Part shown: one piece after another, positions 1-8,722 of the stretch | Layout: each line of letters starts with the position of its first letter | How positions within the stretch are numbered: the stretch's first letter is position 1 | NCBI GenBank assembly: GCA_947384955.1 | Contig: CANDJC010000009.1 | Coordinates: 1 to 55,269 of the forward strand | Length of the DNA stretch: 55,269 bases | Source of the DNA: an uncultured Eubacterium sp. | GTDB taxonomy: Bacteria > Bacillota > Clostridia > Lachnospirales > Lachnospiraceae | Reading direction: 5' to 3' | Notes under the pieces: model-generated | What the model was told of the DNA's origin: nothing | The model's input: only the letters and a program-made list of their open reading frames with translations | The model's database searches: none | Made by a program: the position numbers and the translations under genes

Positions 1-45
1 GAATGCTAAGGGATTCTAAACATTCTTCCGATGCCGCAGGAAGAC
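1..45. repeat. Partial copy of the palindromic intergenic element
   Basis: Bases 1-21 (GAATGCTAAGGGATTCTAAA and the next base) match the inner end of both arms of the large inverted-repeat element at 41001-41240. The following CCGCAGGAAG-like stretch also matches that element's right arm. Only a right arm is visible, so the left arm would lie before the window. The rest of 1-277 shows no credible gene. Confidence 0.45.
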
Positions 46-277
46 CGTGCAAATCTCCTCTCCCGGCTGTTTACTGGCAGGTGTTACGTGAGACATTCCG
101 GGAGCTGAATGGCTGTTTTCCGGCGTTCGAGGGGACGCAATACATATCCTATGTCTGAACTGTTGCCTGAGAGATGTACTGGCTTTCATTTTACATATGA
201 GACAGATTGATTTTAATGGCCGGATAGGATATGATAAGTGTAAAATATTTCAGGCAGCAGGGGAAAGGATGGGTGTT

Positions 278-508
278 ATGTTATTTCAAAAAAAGAAAGC
301 GGAAAAAAAGAAACTGGAAAAGAAGGAATATGACAGCGTGAACGAGAAACCTGTTTTGAGGTGCAGTATCTGCAACGGAGAGCAGGTAGCCGGATTTAAG
401 GATAAGCGTACAGGTAAGTTTCATGAGGTCATGTTTGTGCGAAATCAGCAGGATTTGCAGGAATTTATGGATATGTACGGGCTGAGTGAAGTTTCGAAAG
501 AGTATTAA
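278..508 (+). CDS. Small conserved CxxC protein, function unknown
   Basis: A 76-residue protein beginning MLFQKKK. The open frame extends upstream to 197, but AAAGGA at 264-269 lies 8 bases before the ATG at 278, so that start is chosen. It has a very lysine-rich head (residues 1-20) and then a compact domain with one C-x-x-C pair (CSIC, a possible metal or redox site), 'EQVAGFKD' and 'GKFHEVM'. I recall similar small proteins in Lachnospiraceae, some labelled aspartate dehydrogenase, which the length does not support. It is likely cytoplasmic. No partner is evident; a tandem repeat and an FNT channel gene follow. Confidence 0.6.
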   Translation: MLFQKKKAEKKKLEKKEYDSVNEKPVLRCSICNGEQVAGFKDKRTGKFHEVMFVRNQQDLQEFMDMYGLSEVSKEY

Positions 509-575
509 TATGGAAGCAGCGATGCCGGACTGGTGTGGGATATTGAGTAAAAAGCGGTGCGGAAAATTGGAAAAA

Positions 576-630
576 GTTATAGAATGTAAAGTTATAGAAT
601 ATAAGGTTATAGAATGTAAGGTTATAGAAG
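576..630. repeat. 15-bp tandem repeat, 3.7 copies
   Basis: GTTATAGAATGTAAG and close variants are repeated head to tail at 576, 591, 606 and 621. The tract lies in the short gap upstream of the FNT gene, so copy number changes would alter that gene's 5' leader. It sits just before the GAAGGAG ribosome site. Confidence 0.85.
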
Positions 631-657
631 GGATAACACAGAAGGAGCATCATACAG

Positions 658-1257
658 ATGAATAAGATTTTACATACATTTGCATTAGCTGTTTTGGCAG
701 GATTTGCAATCGGGATTGGCGCAGCGGTGTATCTGTCTATGGAAAACAAAACAGCCGGAGCGCTGATGTTTACCGTCGGGCTGTACACAATCTGCATTCA
801 CGGGCTGAATCTGTATACGGGGAAAGCCGGGTATCTGGTAAATCAGCCGGTTACTTATCTGGCTGAGCTTTTAATAATCTGGACAGGAAACCTGGCAGGA
901 ACCTGGGTGGCTGCAGCCGCCATACTGCGGACGAGAATCAGCGGCATTGCACAAACGGCAGAGGCACTCTGCGAAACCAAGCTGAAAGACGGGATGTTCA
1001 GTCTGTTTGTGCTGGCGGTATTCTGCGGGTTTTTAATGTTCGTGGCAGTGGATGGGTACAGGCAGACGAAAAATCCGGTTATTTTATTTATGGGCGTAGG
1101 GGCTTTCATTTTATGCGGGTTTGAGCACTGTATTGCCGATATGTTTTACTTTTCAGCCGCCGGAATGTGGTCCGGGAAGGCCGCAGCGGCTGTCTGTGTG
1201 ATTACGCTTGGGAATACTGCCGGAGGGATTATGATACCTCTGGTGAAAAAAATCTGA
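658..1257 (+). CDS. Short formate/nitrite transporter (FNT) family channel
   Basis: A 199-residue integral membrane protein with about six hydrophobic segments. Two FNT-like half-repeat signatures are visible: 'GNLAGTWVAA' near residue 78 and 'LGNTAGG' near residue 185. 'GFEHCIADMFYF' near residue 150 matches the conserved FNT helix. FNT proteins form pentameric pores for formate, nitrite, hydrosulfide or lactate; the substrate cannot be read here. It is shorter than classical members (about 250-280 residues), as in many gut Clostridia. The start is supported by GAAGGAG upstream. The DUF3990 gene begins 18 bases downstream, so the two may share a transcript. Confidence 0.8.
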   Translation: MNKILHTFALAVLAGFAIGIGAAVYLSMENKTAGALMFTVGLYTICIHGLNLYTGKAGYLVNQPVTYLAELLIIWTGNLAGTWVAAAAILRTRISGIAQTAEALCETKLKDGMFSLFVLAVFCGFLMFVAVDGYRQTKNPVILFMGVGAFILCGFEHCIADMFYFSAAGMWSGKAAAAVCVITLGNTAGGIMIPLVKKI

Positions 1258-1275
1258 CAGGACAGGAAAGGTATT

Positions 1276-1953
1276 ATGGGTAAGATAATTATATTTCATG
1301 GTTCCGAGGATATCCGGGAAAAACCAGCTTATGGCCTCGGGAAAAAATACAATGATTATGGACAGGGGTTTTACTGTACACAGGATATTGAATTAGCGAA
1401 AGAGTGGTCATGCACAGAGGGAGCAGATGGATATGTCAGCGAATATGAAATTGACACAGATTCTTTGAATATATTGAATTTATCTTCTGGTGAATATAAC
1501 ATTCTTTACTGGTTATCCTTATTGTTAAAATACCGAAGAATCCGCATTTCAACACCTGTTATGAGACGGGGAATTCAGTGGCTGGAAAAAAATTATTTGC
1601 TGGATATCAGCGGCTATGACGCAATTGTGGGATACCGGGCAGATGATTCCTATTTTTCTTTTGCACGCGCTTTTGTGAATAATGAAATCTCTCTGGAACA
1701 GGTTTCTTATGCAATGCGTTTAGGCAGACTGGGGGAACAGTTTGTATTAAAAAGTCCGAAGGCATTTTATATGCTGCATTTTTTATCTTATTATCGGATA
1801 AGTCACAGTGAATACTACTTTAAAAGAAAAACAAGAGATGAGGAAGCACGCGCAGCCTATCGTGAGCAGCTGGAAAAGGAAGATATAAATGGAATTTATA
1901 TGAGAGATATCATTCGCGGGGAGGTGCATGCAGATGAAACACGCATACAGTGA
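1276..1953 (+). CDS. DUF3990 family protein, ADP-ribosyltransferase-like toxin candidate
   Basis: 225 residues. The opening 'IIIFHGSEDI', then 'GKKYNDYGQGFYCTQDIELAKEWS' (residues 23-46), and later 'GYDAIVGYRADDSYF' match the DUF3990 layout. That family is related to ADP-ribosyltransferase folds (established family knowledge); the H-G and Y-x-T elements fit such a site. The next gene overlaps its 3' end by 20 bases and follows the usual pattern of a toxin and its partner. AGGAAAGG precedes the start. No enzyme assay can be inferred; the toxin role is a context-based inference. Confidence 0.65.
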   Translation: MGKIIIFHGSEDIREKPAYGLGKKYNDYGQGFYCTQDIELAKEWSCTEGADGYVSEYEIDTDSLNILNLSSGEYNILYWLSLLLKYRRIRISTPVMRRGIQWLEKNYLLDISGYDAIVGYRADDSYFSFARAFVNNEISLEQVSYAMRLGRLGEQFVLKSPKAFYMLHFLSYYRISHSEYYFKRKTRDEEARAAYREQLEKEDINGIYMRDIIRGEVHADETRIQ

Positions 1954-2380
1954 AATGTATCTGGATGATGCCATGCGCAATTTAGGGGAAGCAGTTGATT
2001 ATGCATCAGCCTGCTGCAGTCTGAATCCGGATGAATTTATGGAGATGTTTCTGAAAACAAATCTTGCGCTGCAGTTTGAACAGGGGTTTCCCAAAGTGGT
2101 ATCCGGCATGTCCGGTACAGAACTGGTATGGGAAATTGCCTGGCGGCTTGGCATTACGAAAGAATTTCCAGAACCGCAGACGGAGTATGATTACTCTATG
2201 GAATACTGGTGCGGGTGGATTCTGGCCTATTATCAATGGTATACAGGATACCGATTTGAAGAAATCCTTGCAAAGATGCCAATGAGGGAAATTGCGGAGC
2301 TTTATCCTGCACTGCATGAGTCACCAGAGGAAAAATTTGTGGAAGTGGCTGACAGGCGGATGAGAAAAAAGGCGCGTTAA
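1934..2380 (+). CDS. Probable partner (antitoxin-like) of the DUF3990 protein
   Basis: 148 residues from the ATG at 1934, placed 7 bases after GAGGTG. An in-frame ATG at 1928 is too close to that site. The gene overlaps the DUF3990 gene by 20 bases, so translation is probably coupled. The protein is acidic and mostly helical, with 'LDDAMRNLGEAVDYA', 'PKVVSGMSGTELVWEIAWR' and a lysine/arginine-rich tail. There is no DNA-binding helix-turn-helix that I can see. I recall this arrangement as a conserved DUF3990 companion in Lachnospiraceae. Antitoxin function is inferred from overlap and order only. Confidence 0.5.
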   Translation: MKHAYSEMYLDDAMRNLGEAVDYASACCSLNPDEFMEMFLKTNLALQFEQGFPKVVSGMSGTELVWEIAWRLGITKEFPEPQTEYDYSMEYWCGWILAYYQWYTGYRFEEILAKMPMREIAELYPALHESPEEKFVEVADRRMRKKAR

Positions 2381-2481
2381 CAGAGGATAGGCGCCGGTCC
2401 GTCCGTTCTCCCATTCCCCCTAAATCCCCCATCTCTTCCAGCCAAAAGTTTGTCTTTTTTTTAACACATTACAGCGACGTA
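2381..2481. other. Intergenic DNA with a fragment of the palindromic element
   Basis: The stretch GGCGCCGGTCCGTCCG at 2390-2405 is identical to part of the central region of the palindromic element at 8415-8694 (8595-8610). No arms are present here. Nothing else is recognisable up to the panB promoter. Confidence 0.35.
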
Positions 2482-2510
2482 TTGAAATTTCCCCCCGCAT
2501 GTGATATATT
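2482..2510 (+). promoter_or_regulatory. Sigma-A promoter for panBCD
   Basis: TTGAAA at 2482-2487 and TATATT at 2505-2510 are separated by 17 bases. Predicted transcription start is near 2517. Confidence 0.65.
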
Positions 2511-2516
2511 GTCAGA

Positions 2517-2795
2517 CGAACGGTATTCTAAAGAAACTGTATCAAAGAATCAGACGCTATCATTTTCATCCGCTCTATCGTGAGCAGACACTTCCAGGAA
2601 GGCCTGACTTACATCAAGAGAGAAAATAAATGATAACAGAAAAAGAGTTCATTTTCATTATAGCAAATTCAAAAAATCTTATTCAGTTTATATCAGGAAT
2701 TCAGGATGCCATGTGGCAGTGTTATCCTATTCATCCAATGTTACCGTTCAGTAACGAACTTTCAACGAGGGCTTTTAAGAAAGGAAAATTGGATT
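2517..2795 (+). other. Long 5' leader of panB
   Basis: About 280 bases lie between the predicted transcription start and the panB ATG. A 63-codon open frame (2630-2821) runs through it and overlaps panB, but its residues suggest no family and it may be chance. No known riboswitch motif is recognised. Confidence 0.4.
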
Positions 2796-3623
2796 ATGAA
2801 AAACACATCGGTTACATTTAAGGAGGCAAAAGCAAAGGGTCAGAAGCTGTCTATGCTGACAGCATATGATTATACGACGGCGAAACTGGTGGATGAAGCC
2901 GGAATTGACGCAATTCTGGTGGGAGATTCACTTGGAATGGTTATGCTTGGTTATGAAGATACACTGTCTGTGACAATGGAAGATATGATTCATCATACTG
3001 CAGCGGTGGCAAGAGGAGCTAAGAATGCGCTTCTGATTGCGGATATGCCGTTTATGTCCTATCAGACCTCTGTTTATGACGCAGTGGTCAATGCGGGACG
3101 GCTTGTAAAGGAAGGACATGCCCAGGCTGTCAAATTAGAAGGAGGACTGGATTTTTGCGAGCATATCCAGGCGATAGTAAAAGCCTCGATTCCGGTATGC
3201 GGCCATATCGGGCTGACCCCGCAGTCGGTGAATGCGTTTGGTGGTTTTAAAGTACAGGGCAAAGGCGAGGAAGCGGCGCAGAGGATTTTAGATGAGGCGC
3301 GGGCGTTAGAAAAAGCAGGGGCGTTTGCGGTTGTGCTGGAATGTGTGCCGGCGGCGCTTGCGGATAAAATTACCAAAAGCATCGGAATCCCGACAATCGG
3401 AATCGGTGCCGGAGCCGGATGTGACGGACAGGTGCTGGTATATCAGGATATGCTTGCCATGTATTCTGATATGGCGCCTAAATTTGCCAAACAGTATGCA
3501 CAGCTGGGCAGTCAGATGAAAGAAGCATTTGCTGCATATAAACAGGAAGTTGCAGACGGAGTATTTCCGGCGGCAGAACATACATTTAAAATGGATGAAA
3601 CGATTATCGATAAATTATATTAG
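2796..3623 (+). CDS. panB: 3-methyl-2-oxobutanoate hydroxymethyltransferase
   Basis: 275 residues. It catalyses transfer of a hydroxymethyl group from methylenetetrahydrofolate to ketoisovalerate, giving ketopantoate, the first step of pantothenate synthesis. Visible family landmarks are '[17 protein letters not shown]' (20-36), the metal-binding '[16 protein letters not shown]' (42-57), 'VKLEGG', '[10 protein letters not shown]' and '[20 protein letters not shown]'. The ATG at 2796 is chosen over the upstream in-frame codon at 2706 because AAGGA lies 10 bases before it and the family normally starts near here. It is first in the panB-panC-panD order. Confidence 0.95.
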   Translation: MKNTSVTFKEAKAKGQKLSMLTAYDYTTAKLVDEAGIDAILVGDSLGMVMLGYEDTLSVTMEDMIHHTAAVARGAKNALLIADMPFMSYQTSVYDAVVNAGRLVKEGHAQAVKLEGGLDFCEHIQAIVKASIPVCGHIGLTPQSVNAFGGFKVQGKGEEAAQRILDEARALEKAGAFAVVLECVPAALADKITKSIGIPTIGIGAGAGCDGQVLVYQDMLAMYSDMAPKFAKQYAQLGSQMKEAFAAYKQEVADGVFPAAEHTFKMDETIIDKLY

Positions 3624-3692
3624 GCAATTATTAAATTGGGAAACTGCCAAAGCGCGAAGCGCTTGCATGGAATGCAGGCAGGAGGAGAGAAT

Positions 3693-4538
3693 ATGGAAAT
3701 ATATGGTGAAGCTGCTAAGATTAGAAATCAGGTCCGGGAATGGAAAAAAGCCGGACTGACAATCGGATTTGTTCCGACGATGGGTTATCTGCATGAGGGA
3801 CATAAAAGTCTGATAGATGCTGCCAGAAAAGAGAATGACCGTGTTGTAGTCAGCATTTTTGTCAATCCGATGCAGTTCGGGCCGAATGAAGACTTAGCAA
3901 GCTATCCGAGAGATTTGGAGAAAGATGCAGCATTATGCGAAGCAGCCGGAGTGGATTTGATTTTTCATCCGCAGCCGGAAGAAATGTATGCACCGGATTT
4001 TTGTTCTTATGTGGATATGAACGGGCTGACAACAGAGCTGTGTGGAAAAAGCCGTCCGGTTCATTTCAGAGGCGTGCAGACGGTTGTTTTGAAGCTGTTT
4101 CATATTGTGACGCCGGACCGTGCATATTTCGGGCAGAAGGATGCGCAGCAGTTAGCGGTGATTAAGCGCATGGTCAGGGATTTAAATGTAGATACCGAAA
4201 TCATAGGATGCCCGATTATCCGAGAAGCAGACGGGCTGGCAAAGAGCTCCCGAAATACTTATCTGAATGATAAAGAGCGTCAGGCGGCGCTGATACTCAG
4301 CCGCAGTCTGAACGCCGGAAAAGCGCTGATAGAATCCGGTGAAAAAAGCGCGTCGGCAGTGCGCCAGGTTATTACAGCAGAGATTGAAAAGGAACCGCTG
4401 GCAAAGATTGACTATGTCGACGTAGTTGATTTTGAAACGATTACTCCGGCTGAAACGATTGAAGGAACGGTGCTGGTGGCAATTGCTGTATTTATCGGAA
4501 AGACCAGGCTGATTGATAACTTTATTATACAGAAATAG
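3693..4538 (+). CDS. panC: Pantothenate synthetase (pantoate-beta-alanine ligase)
   Basis: 281 residues. It joins pantoate and beta-alanine using ATP through a pantoyl-adenylate. The nucleotidylyltransferase signatures are clear: '[17 protein letters not shown]' with the HxGH-type motif near residue 32, '[19 protein letters not shown]', '[11 protein letters not shown]' and the KMSKS-like '[11 protein letters not shown]'. The ATG at 3693 follows GGAGGAG by 6 bases; the open frame runs 57 bases further upstream without support. It is second in the operon, 69 bases after panB and 10 bases before panD. Confidence 0.95.
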   Translation: MEIYGEAAKIRNQVREWKKAGLTIGFVPTMGYLHEGHKSLIDAARKENDRVVVSIFVNPMQFGPNEDLASYPRDLEKDAALCEAAGVDLIFHPQPEEMYAPDFCSYVDMNGLTTELCGKSRPVHFRGVQTVVLKLFHIVTPDRAYFGQKDAQQLAVIKRMVRDLNVDTEIIGCPIIREADGLAKSSRNTYLNDKERQAALILSRSLNAGKALIESGEKSASAVRQVITAEIEKEPLAKIDYVDVVDFETITPAETIEGTVLVAIAVFIGKTRLIDNFIIQK

Positions 4539-4548
4539 GGAGGCTTTT

Positions 4549-4959
4549 ATGAATCTCACAATGTTAAAAGGAAAAATTCACCGTGCAGTAGTAAGGCAGG
4601 CAGAGCTTCATTATGTCGGCAGTATTACTGTGGATACAGATTTATTAGAGGCTGCCGGGATTTTAGAATATGAAATGGTGCAGATTGTCGATATAGAAAA
4701 CGGAAACCGTTTCGAAACATATACGATTGCCGGAGAAGCAGGTTCTGGCATGATTTGCTTAAACGGCGCTGCAGCCAGACAGGTAGCAGTGGGCGACCAT
4801 ATTATTCTGATGAGCTACGCACAGATGACGCCGGAAGAAGCAGGAGAGCATAAGCCGAATGTTGTATTTGTCGATGAGGATAACCGGATTGTCCGGGTAA
4901 CGAACTATGAGAAATACGGGGAGCTTTCCGAAAAATATATACAGCCGGATAAGGAATAA
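4549..4959 (+). CDS. panD: Aspartate 1-decarboxylase proenzyme
   Basis: 136 residues. It makes beta-alanine from aspartate, the other substrate of PanC. The proenzyme cleaves itself between Gly24 and Ser25 ('HYVGSITVD') to create the pyruvoyl cofactor. 'MLKGKIHRA', the catalytic Tyr in '[13 protein letters not shown]', and '[10 protein letters not shown]' are all present. The ATG at 4549 follows GGGAGG. Gene order gives a complete beta-alanine and pantoate route to pantothenate in one operon. Confidence 0.96.
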   Translation: MNLTMLKGKIHRAVVRQAELHYVGSITVDTDLLEAAGILEYEMVQIVDIENGNRFETYTIAGEAGSGMICLNGAAARQVAVGDHIILMSYAQMTPEEAGEHKPNVVFVDEDNRIVRVTNYEKYGELSEKYIQPDKE

Positions 4960-4987
4960 CAGGCACCCGTTACAGACAAAGCCGGAA

Positions 4988-5036
4988 GTTTACAGTTCAC
5001 ATTTCAGCCAGTCAGGCTGTGCTGTGAACTGTAAAC
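4988..5036. terminator. Stem-loop between panD and a convergent gene
   Basis: A perfect 14-bp inverted repeat, GTTTACAGTTCACA (4988-5001) and its complement (5023-5036), sits between convergent genes. There is no clear U-run, so it may be a bidirectional or Rho-type end rather than a canonical intrinsic terminator. Confidence 0.6.
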
Positions 5037-5050
5037 GTAAGGAACCATGC

Positions 5051-5449
5051 TTAATCCTCCGCAGCTTCCGGGTGATGCTTGTTGCTGATGTGAAGGTATC
5101 TGCGCAGAAGAAATAACATCGTGACGCTGATTACAGATACTAAATCTTCATACGGGGTAGTTGTTTCAACTATCATATGACGCGCTACCAGAAAGATTAA
5201 TACCTGTATGACGTTATCTGAATTCGGATGACAGAGCATTTCCAAAAATTCAATACCAATGACAATGATAAAAACTTTTTCCAGATAATGCCGGAATACG
5301 GTTATGTCATTGAGCAGTTCCTGAAAAATCTTGATATCGTCTTTCAGCAGACTCATAATTGCAAGTACAATTCCCCCCAGTACAAATAATGCAACAATAA
5401 GTTCTAAAACCCGGCAGATATTTTGCAGTGACTTTACAAATTTCTTCAT
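5051..5449 (-). CDS. PsiE-like small integral membrane protein
   Basis: 132 residues with about four hydrophobic segments: 'VLELIVALFVLGGIVLAIM', 'VFIIVIGIEFLEML', 'VIQVLIFLVARHMIVE' and 'LVSVISVTMLFLLRRYL'. The 'IEF...R-x-MIVE' spacing resembles the phosphate-starvation-inducible PsiE family. The start at 5449 follows AGGAGAGG; the longer frame up to 5551 is unsupported. It lies 82 bases downstream of spoVAF on the same strand, so the two are probably co-transcribed in the forespore. It may be a membrane partner of SpoVAF, as FigP is in Bacillus. That role is inference. Confidence 0.55.
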   Translation of the reverse strand: MKKFVKSLQNICRVLELIVALFVLGGIVLAIMSLLKDDIKIFQELLNDITVFRHYLEKVFIIVIGIEFLEMLCHPNSDNVIQVLIFLVARHMIVETTTPYEDLVSVISVTMLFLLRRYLHISNKHHPEAAED

Positions 5450-5531
5450 GTACCTCTCCTTTCCCCCATTGTTCTGAAGTTTTCTAGTTTCTATTAAATA
5501 TGATGTTTGTCCGAATGTCAAGAGGAAGCTG

Positions 5532-6947
5532 CTATCTGCTGACATCTTCAAGGCTGACTCGAAACAGGCGTCTTAACAGTTCTTTTCCATGAAACGGAAT
5601 GAGCGGATATAAATACCCGATTCCCGACAGAGTCTTATTTCGCACAACTGTAATGATACAGAATAATATACCGCCGATATAACCGTATATTCCGAATATG
5701 CCGGTAGTGATTAAAAGTATCACGCGCATGAACTTTAGCGCATATCCTAATTCATAGCTGGCCTGTGAATAATTAGCGATGGCCACAAATGCCATATACA
5801 GCATGGTTTCCGGATTGAACCAGCCGGATTTTGAGGCAAAATCACCAAGCACAATACCGGCAATCACACTTAGCGGCGTACTCAGCATTTCCGGTGTATT
5901 TAAAGCAGCCAGTTTCATTCCGTCAATTGCAAATTCCAGAATGAGCAGCTGGATTAGAATGGGAACATGCACGGTATCTTTGACACTGATAAAGGCCAGC
6001 GCATCGGGAAGCCACTGCGGATACTGTAAAAACAGCAGCCAGGTAGGAGTCAGCAGCAGCGCAGTAAAATTCACAGCGAGCCGTGACAGTCGCAGATAAG
6101 TTCCGGTAACTGGCGGCAGGTAGTAATCGTTTGCTTCTTCGGTCAGTTCAAATAAAGTAGCAGGAAGGATAATGGCAGAAGGTGAATTATCCACCAGCAG
6201 TACAATACTTCCTTCTAATATGGCAGAGGCAGCAGTATCCGGCCGTTCGGTGTATTTATACTTTGGAAAAGGATTTATCCAGTGGTGCGGGCAGAGTGCT
6301 TCAGCCAGGCTTTCACAGTTCATAGTCAGAGAATCCGCTGAAATTTCCGCCATCCGTTTTCTGATATTTTCTAAAAAATGTACATCTACACGTTTGCTCA
6401 TATAAGAAAGCACAATGTCTGTATGGGAACTTGTGCCCGCGGATGTAATTTCCATTACCAGGTCAGGACTGCGTATGCGGCGGCGGATTAAAGCCGTATT
6501 AAATACAATCGTTTCTACAAAGCCGTCTTTGGAGCCGCGCAGAACTTTTTCTTTAGAAGGCTCTTCGATGCTCCTGGACGGATAGGTTCTGAAATCGATA
6601 GCCAGCGCCTGGCTGTAACCATCGATAATAAGCAGCGGAACGCCGGACAGGAGCGTTGTGGACAGCTCCCCGGTCTCCTGCATCAGGCTGACCTCTCCGT
6701 ACGGAATCATAAGTTTTGAAAACTGTTCTGCATTTTCAGGCATGTTCGGCGGAGTAATTTGAAAAAAACTGTCCATAATTTTCTCGAGAATATCGTCCTT
6801 GTTCAGCCCGTCTATCATATAAAAACAGGCTGGCTTTCCGGCAATGGAAAACCTGCGTACAATCAGGTCGTAATTTAATTCCGGGCGGAAAAGCTCGTTC
6901 ATAAGTTTCTGACTGCTGCTGAAATCAGAAGATAGCTGTGTATTCAT
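5532..6947 (-). CDS. spoVAF: Spore germination protein SpoVAF (GerA family)
   Basis: 471 residues. The N-terminal soluble domain (about 1-290) has 'KVLRGSKDGFVETIVFNTALIRRRIR', followed by 'WINPFPKYKYTERPD', 'LEGSIVLLVDNSPSAIILP' and 'YYLPPVTGTYLRL'. These match SpoVAF more closely than the GerAA receptors. The C-terminal half has five or six membrane segments ending 'YLYPLIPFHGKELLRRLF'. GerA-type A subunits form ion channels in the spore inner membrane that start or amplify germination. No GerB or GerC subunits, and no other spoVA genes, are adjacent, so it is a stand-alone copy with a PsiE-like protein behind it. Confidence 0.88.
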   Translation of the reverse strand: MNTQLSSDFSSSQKLMNELFRPELNYDLIVRRFSIAGKPACFYMIDGLNKDDILEKIMDSFFQITPPNMPENAEQFSKLMIPYGEVSLMQETGELSTTLLSGVPLLIIDGYSQALAIDFRTYPSRSIEEPSKEKVLRGSKDGFVETIVFNTALIRRRIRSPDLVMEITSAGTSSHTDIVLSYMSKRVDVHFLENIRKRMAEISADSLTMNCESLAEALCPHHWINPFPKYKYTERPDTAASAILEGSIVLLVDNSPSAIILPATLFELTEEANDYYLPPVTGTYLRLSRLAVNFTALLLTPTWLLFLQYPQWLPDALAFISVKDTVHVPILIQLLILEFAIDGMKLAALNTPEMLSTPLSVIAGIVLGDFASKSGWFNPETMLYMAFVAIANYSQASYELGYALKFMRVILLITTGIFGIYGYIGGILFCIITVVRNKTLSGIGYLYPLIPFHGKELLRRLFRVSLEDVSR

Positions 6948-7151
6948 ATTTTTGCTGCTCCTTCGATTCTGGATGAGATTTAGGGCGTATGAGGAGAATT
7001 TCTATATACGCGCTGTAGATAGTTTTAACCAAAACTGGAAAAATATACTTTTTTCAGATCAGTCAGTGCAGGCCGTTTTGAAAGACCATAAAGAGGTATC
7101 TGAACGGTTGCTATATTAAAATAATATTTAGAAAAATTTAATATTATAAAC

Positions 7152-7180
7152 TTGACAATGTGGAATAATAGGAATATCAT
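7152..7180 (+). promoter_or_regulatory. Sigma-A promoter for the hemolysin III-type gene
   Basis: TTGACA at 7152-7157 and TATCAT at 7175-7180 with 17 bases between. The predicted leader is about 90 bases, AT-rich, with GGAGG before the ATG at 7280. Confidence 0.6.
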
Positions 7181-7279
7181 ACATAGTAATCAAAACTATA
7201 TAATATATTGTTTGAATACATATAACAAAGAAAATAAAACCAAAATATGGAATCTATACATAATACAGGAGGTATCATT

Positions 7280-7930
7280 ATGGAAATTACTATCAGGGAA
7301 CCGGGAAGTGCAATCACTCATTTTATTGGCATGCTGCTTGCTGTATTTGCAACTGTGCCTCTGCTTGTAAAAGCGGGGATTTCATCGGGCATGCACTGCG
7401 TACTCGCTATGGGAATTTTTATGTGCAGCATGATTCTGCTGTATGGGGCGAGCACCGTTTATCATTCTGTTATTGTATCTGATAAAGTGCTTAAGATATT
7501 TCGAAAAGTGGACCACATGATGATTTTTGTGCTGATTGCAGGCTCTTACACGCCGGTATGTCTTATTGTACTGGGAGGAAAACAGGGATATACACTCCTT
7601 GCTGTAGTATGGGGAATCGCTGCAGGGGGAATGCTGATTAAAGCATTGTGGATAACCTGCCCGAAATGGTTTTCATCGGTGATTTATATTTCAATGGGAT
7701 GGGTATGTGTCGCAGTTTTTGGCACGCTGCTGAAGACTCTGCCACTGCAGGCATTTCTGTGGCTGCTGGCTGGAGGGATTATTTATACGATAGGCGGGGT
7801 TATTTATGCGCTGAAACTGCCGGTGTTTAACGGGAATCATAAGTATTTTGGGTCGCATGAGATTTTTCATTTGTTTGTGATGGCTGGGAGTGTGTGCCAT
7901 TTTGTGTTTATGTATCAGTATGTGGCATAG
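7280..7930 (+). CDS. Hemolysin III family (PAQR-like) membrane protein
   Basis: 216 residues with seven predicted membrane segments. The family's conserved polar residues are visible: 'SAITHFIG' near the start, 'STVYHSV' with 'KVDHMMIFVLIAGSYTP' in the middle, and 'GSHEIFHLFVMAGSVCHF' near the end, giving a potential metal site of His and Asp residues. Despite the name, the physiological role of bacterial HlyIII proteins is unsettled; a link to membrane lipid state has been proposed for the superfamily. The ATG at 7280 follows AGGAGGTATCATT. It converges on cysK, with the palindromic repeat cluster between. Confidence 0.85.
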   Translation: MEITIREPGSAITHFIGMLLAVFATVPLLVKAGISSGMHCVLAMGIFMCSMILLYGASTVYHSVIVSDKVLKIFRKVDHMMIFVLIAGSYTPVCLIVLGGKQGYTLLAVVWGIAAGGMLIKALWITCPKWFSSVIYISMGWVCVAVFGTLLKTLPLQAFLWLLAGGIIYTIGGVIYALKLPVFNGNHKYFGSHEIFHLFVMAGSVCHFVFMYQYVA

Positions 7931-7958
7931 GAATGGAGAGGGAATAGGGGGGTGGGAC

Positions 7959-8238
7959 GCTGGATGGAAAAATTTTTTCCTTCTGATGTTCCGCTTCCGA
8001 AAAGTAAGAAGTTCTAAGTTTTCTGCGGCAGGGGTGTGGCAGACGGACGGACCGGCGCCTGATGCCCTGGCGTTACTGGAAGGGTATAAGCTGTGTATCA
8101 GGCAGGCGCCTTTTGGGGCTGGGGAGTTTTTGGCAGCGGTAGTCCGTGAGCCCCAAATCCTGTGTGATGAGCAGAAAACTAAGAACTTCTAACTTTTCTC
8201 CAGAGTCACATCAGAAGGAAAAAGTTTTTCCATCCAGC
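7959..8238. repeat. Large palindromic intergenic element, copy A1 (complete)
   Basis: Two arms of about 68 bases, 7959-8026 and 8171-8238, are inverted copies. They begin at GCTGGATGGAAAAA and end at AAGTTTTCTGC. The 144-base centre has nested stems (GGCGCCTGATGCC against GGCAGGCGCC; TTTTGGGGCT against AGCCCCAAAT). Short open frames across it look like chance. Confidence 0.85.
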
Positions 8239-8414
8239 TGATAGTGGCTGAATTTACGTGGCTGTTTAGGGGCTGATGACAGTAATTAACTTTGGATTCA
8301 GCTTATAATGAGATTCAGCATTGGATTTACAAGACAGCCTGTAATTTTAGTTTCAGCTTATTAATGAAATTCAGCTTCGAATAACCACAATAAAAGTAAA
8401 TTCTGCCAAAGTCA

Positions 8415-8694
8415 GCTGGATACAGGCACGCTTTCCCGGCTGATGTGACTCTGGAGAAAAGTTAGAAGCTCTTAGTTTTCTGCTCAATACACAGGATTTG
8501 GGGCTCACGGACTATCGTTGTCAAAAACTATTCAGCCCCAAAAGGCGCCTGCCTGATACACAGCTTACACCAGCCAGTATCGCCAGGGCATCAGGCGCCG
8601 GTCCGTCCGTCTGCACATCCCTGTCGCAGAAAACTTAGAGCTTCTTACTTTTCGGAAGCGGAACATCAGCCGGGAAAGTGTGCCTGTATCCAGC
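8415..8694. repeat. Large palindromic intergenic element, copy A2 (complete)
   Basis: Arms at 8415-8483 and 8626-8694 are inverted copies bounded by GCTGGATACAGGC outside and TTAG-TTTTCTGC inside. The centre is closely related to that of copy A1 but in the opposite orientation: the GGCGCC, CCCCAAAAGGCGCC and CCGGTCCGTCCGTC blocks are shared. The 176 bases between A1 and A2 hold only short repeats of a GATTCAGCTTA-like word. Confidence 0.85.
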
Positions 8695-8722
8695 GTCCGG
8701 CATATCACAGAATCCCCATGGA

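Noticed and set aside
2630-2821. 63-codon frame upstream of panB as a DUF3791 antitoxin
   Set aside because: The residues do not follow the DUF3791 pattern and the frame overlaps the true panB start.
6948-7010. A clear sigma-G promoter for spoVAF
   Set aside because: GTATA and CATACG are present but 13 bases apart, which does not fit the consensus spacing.
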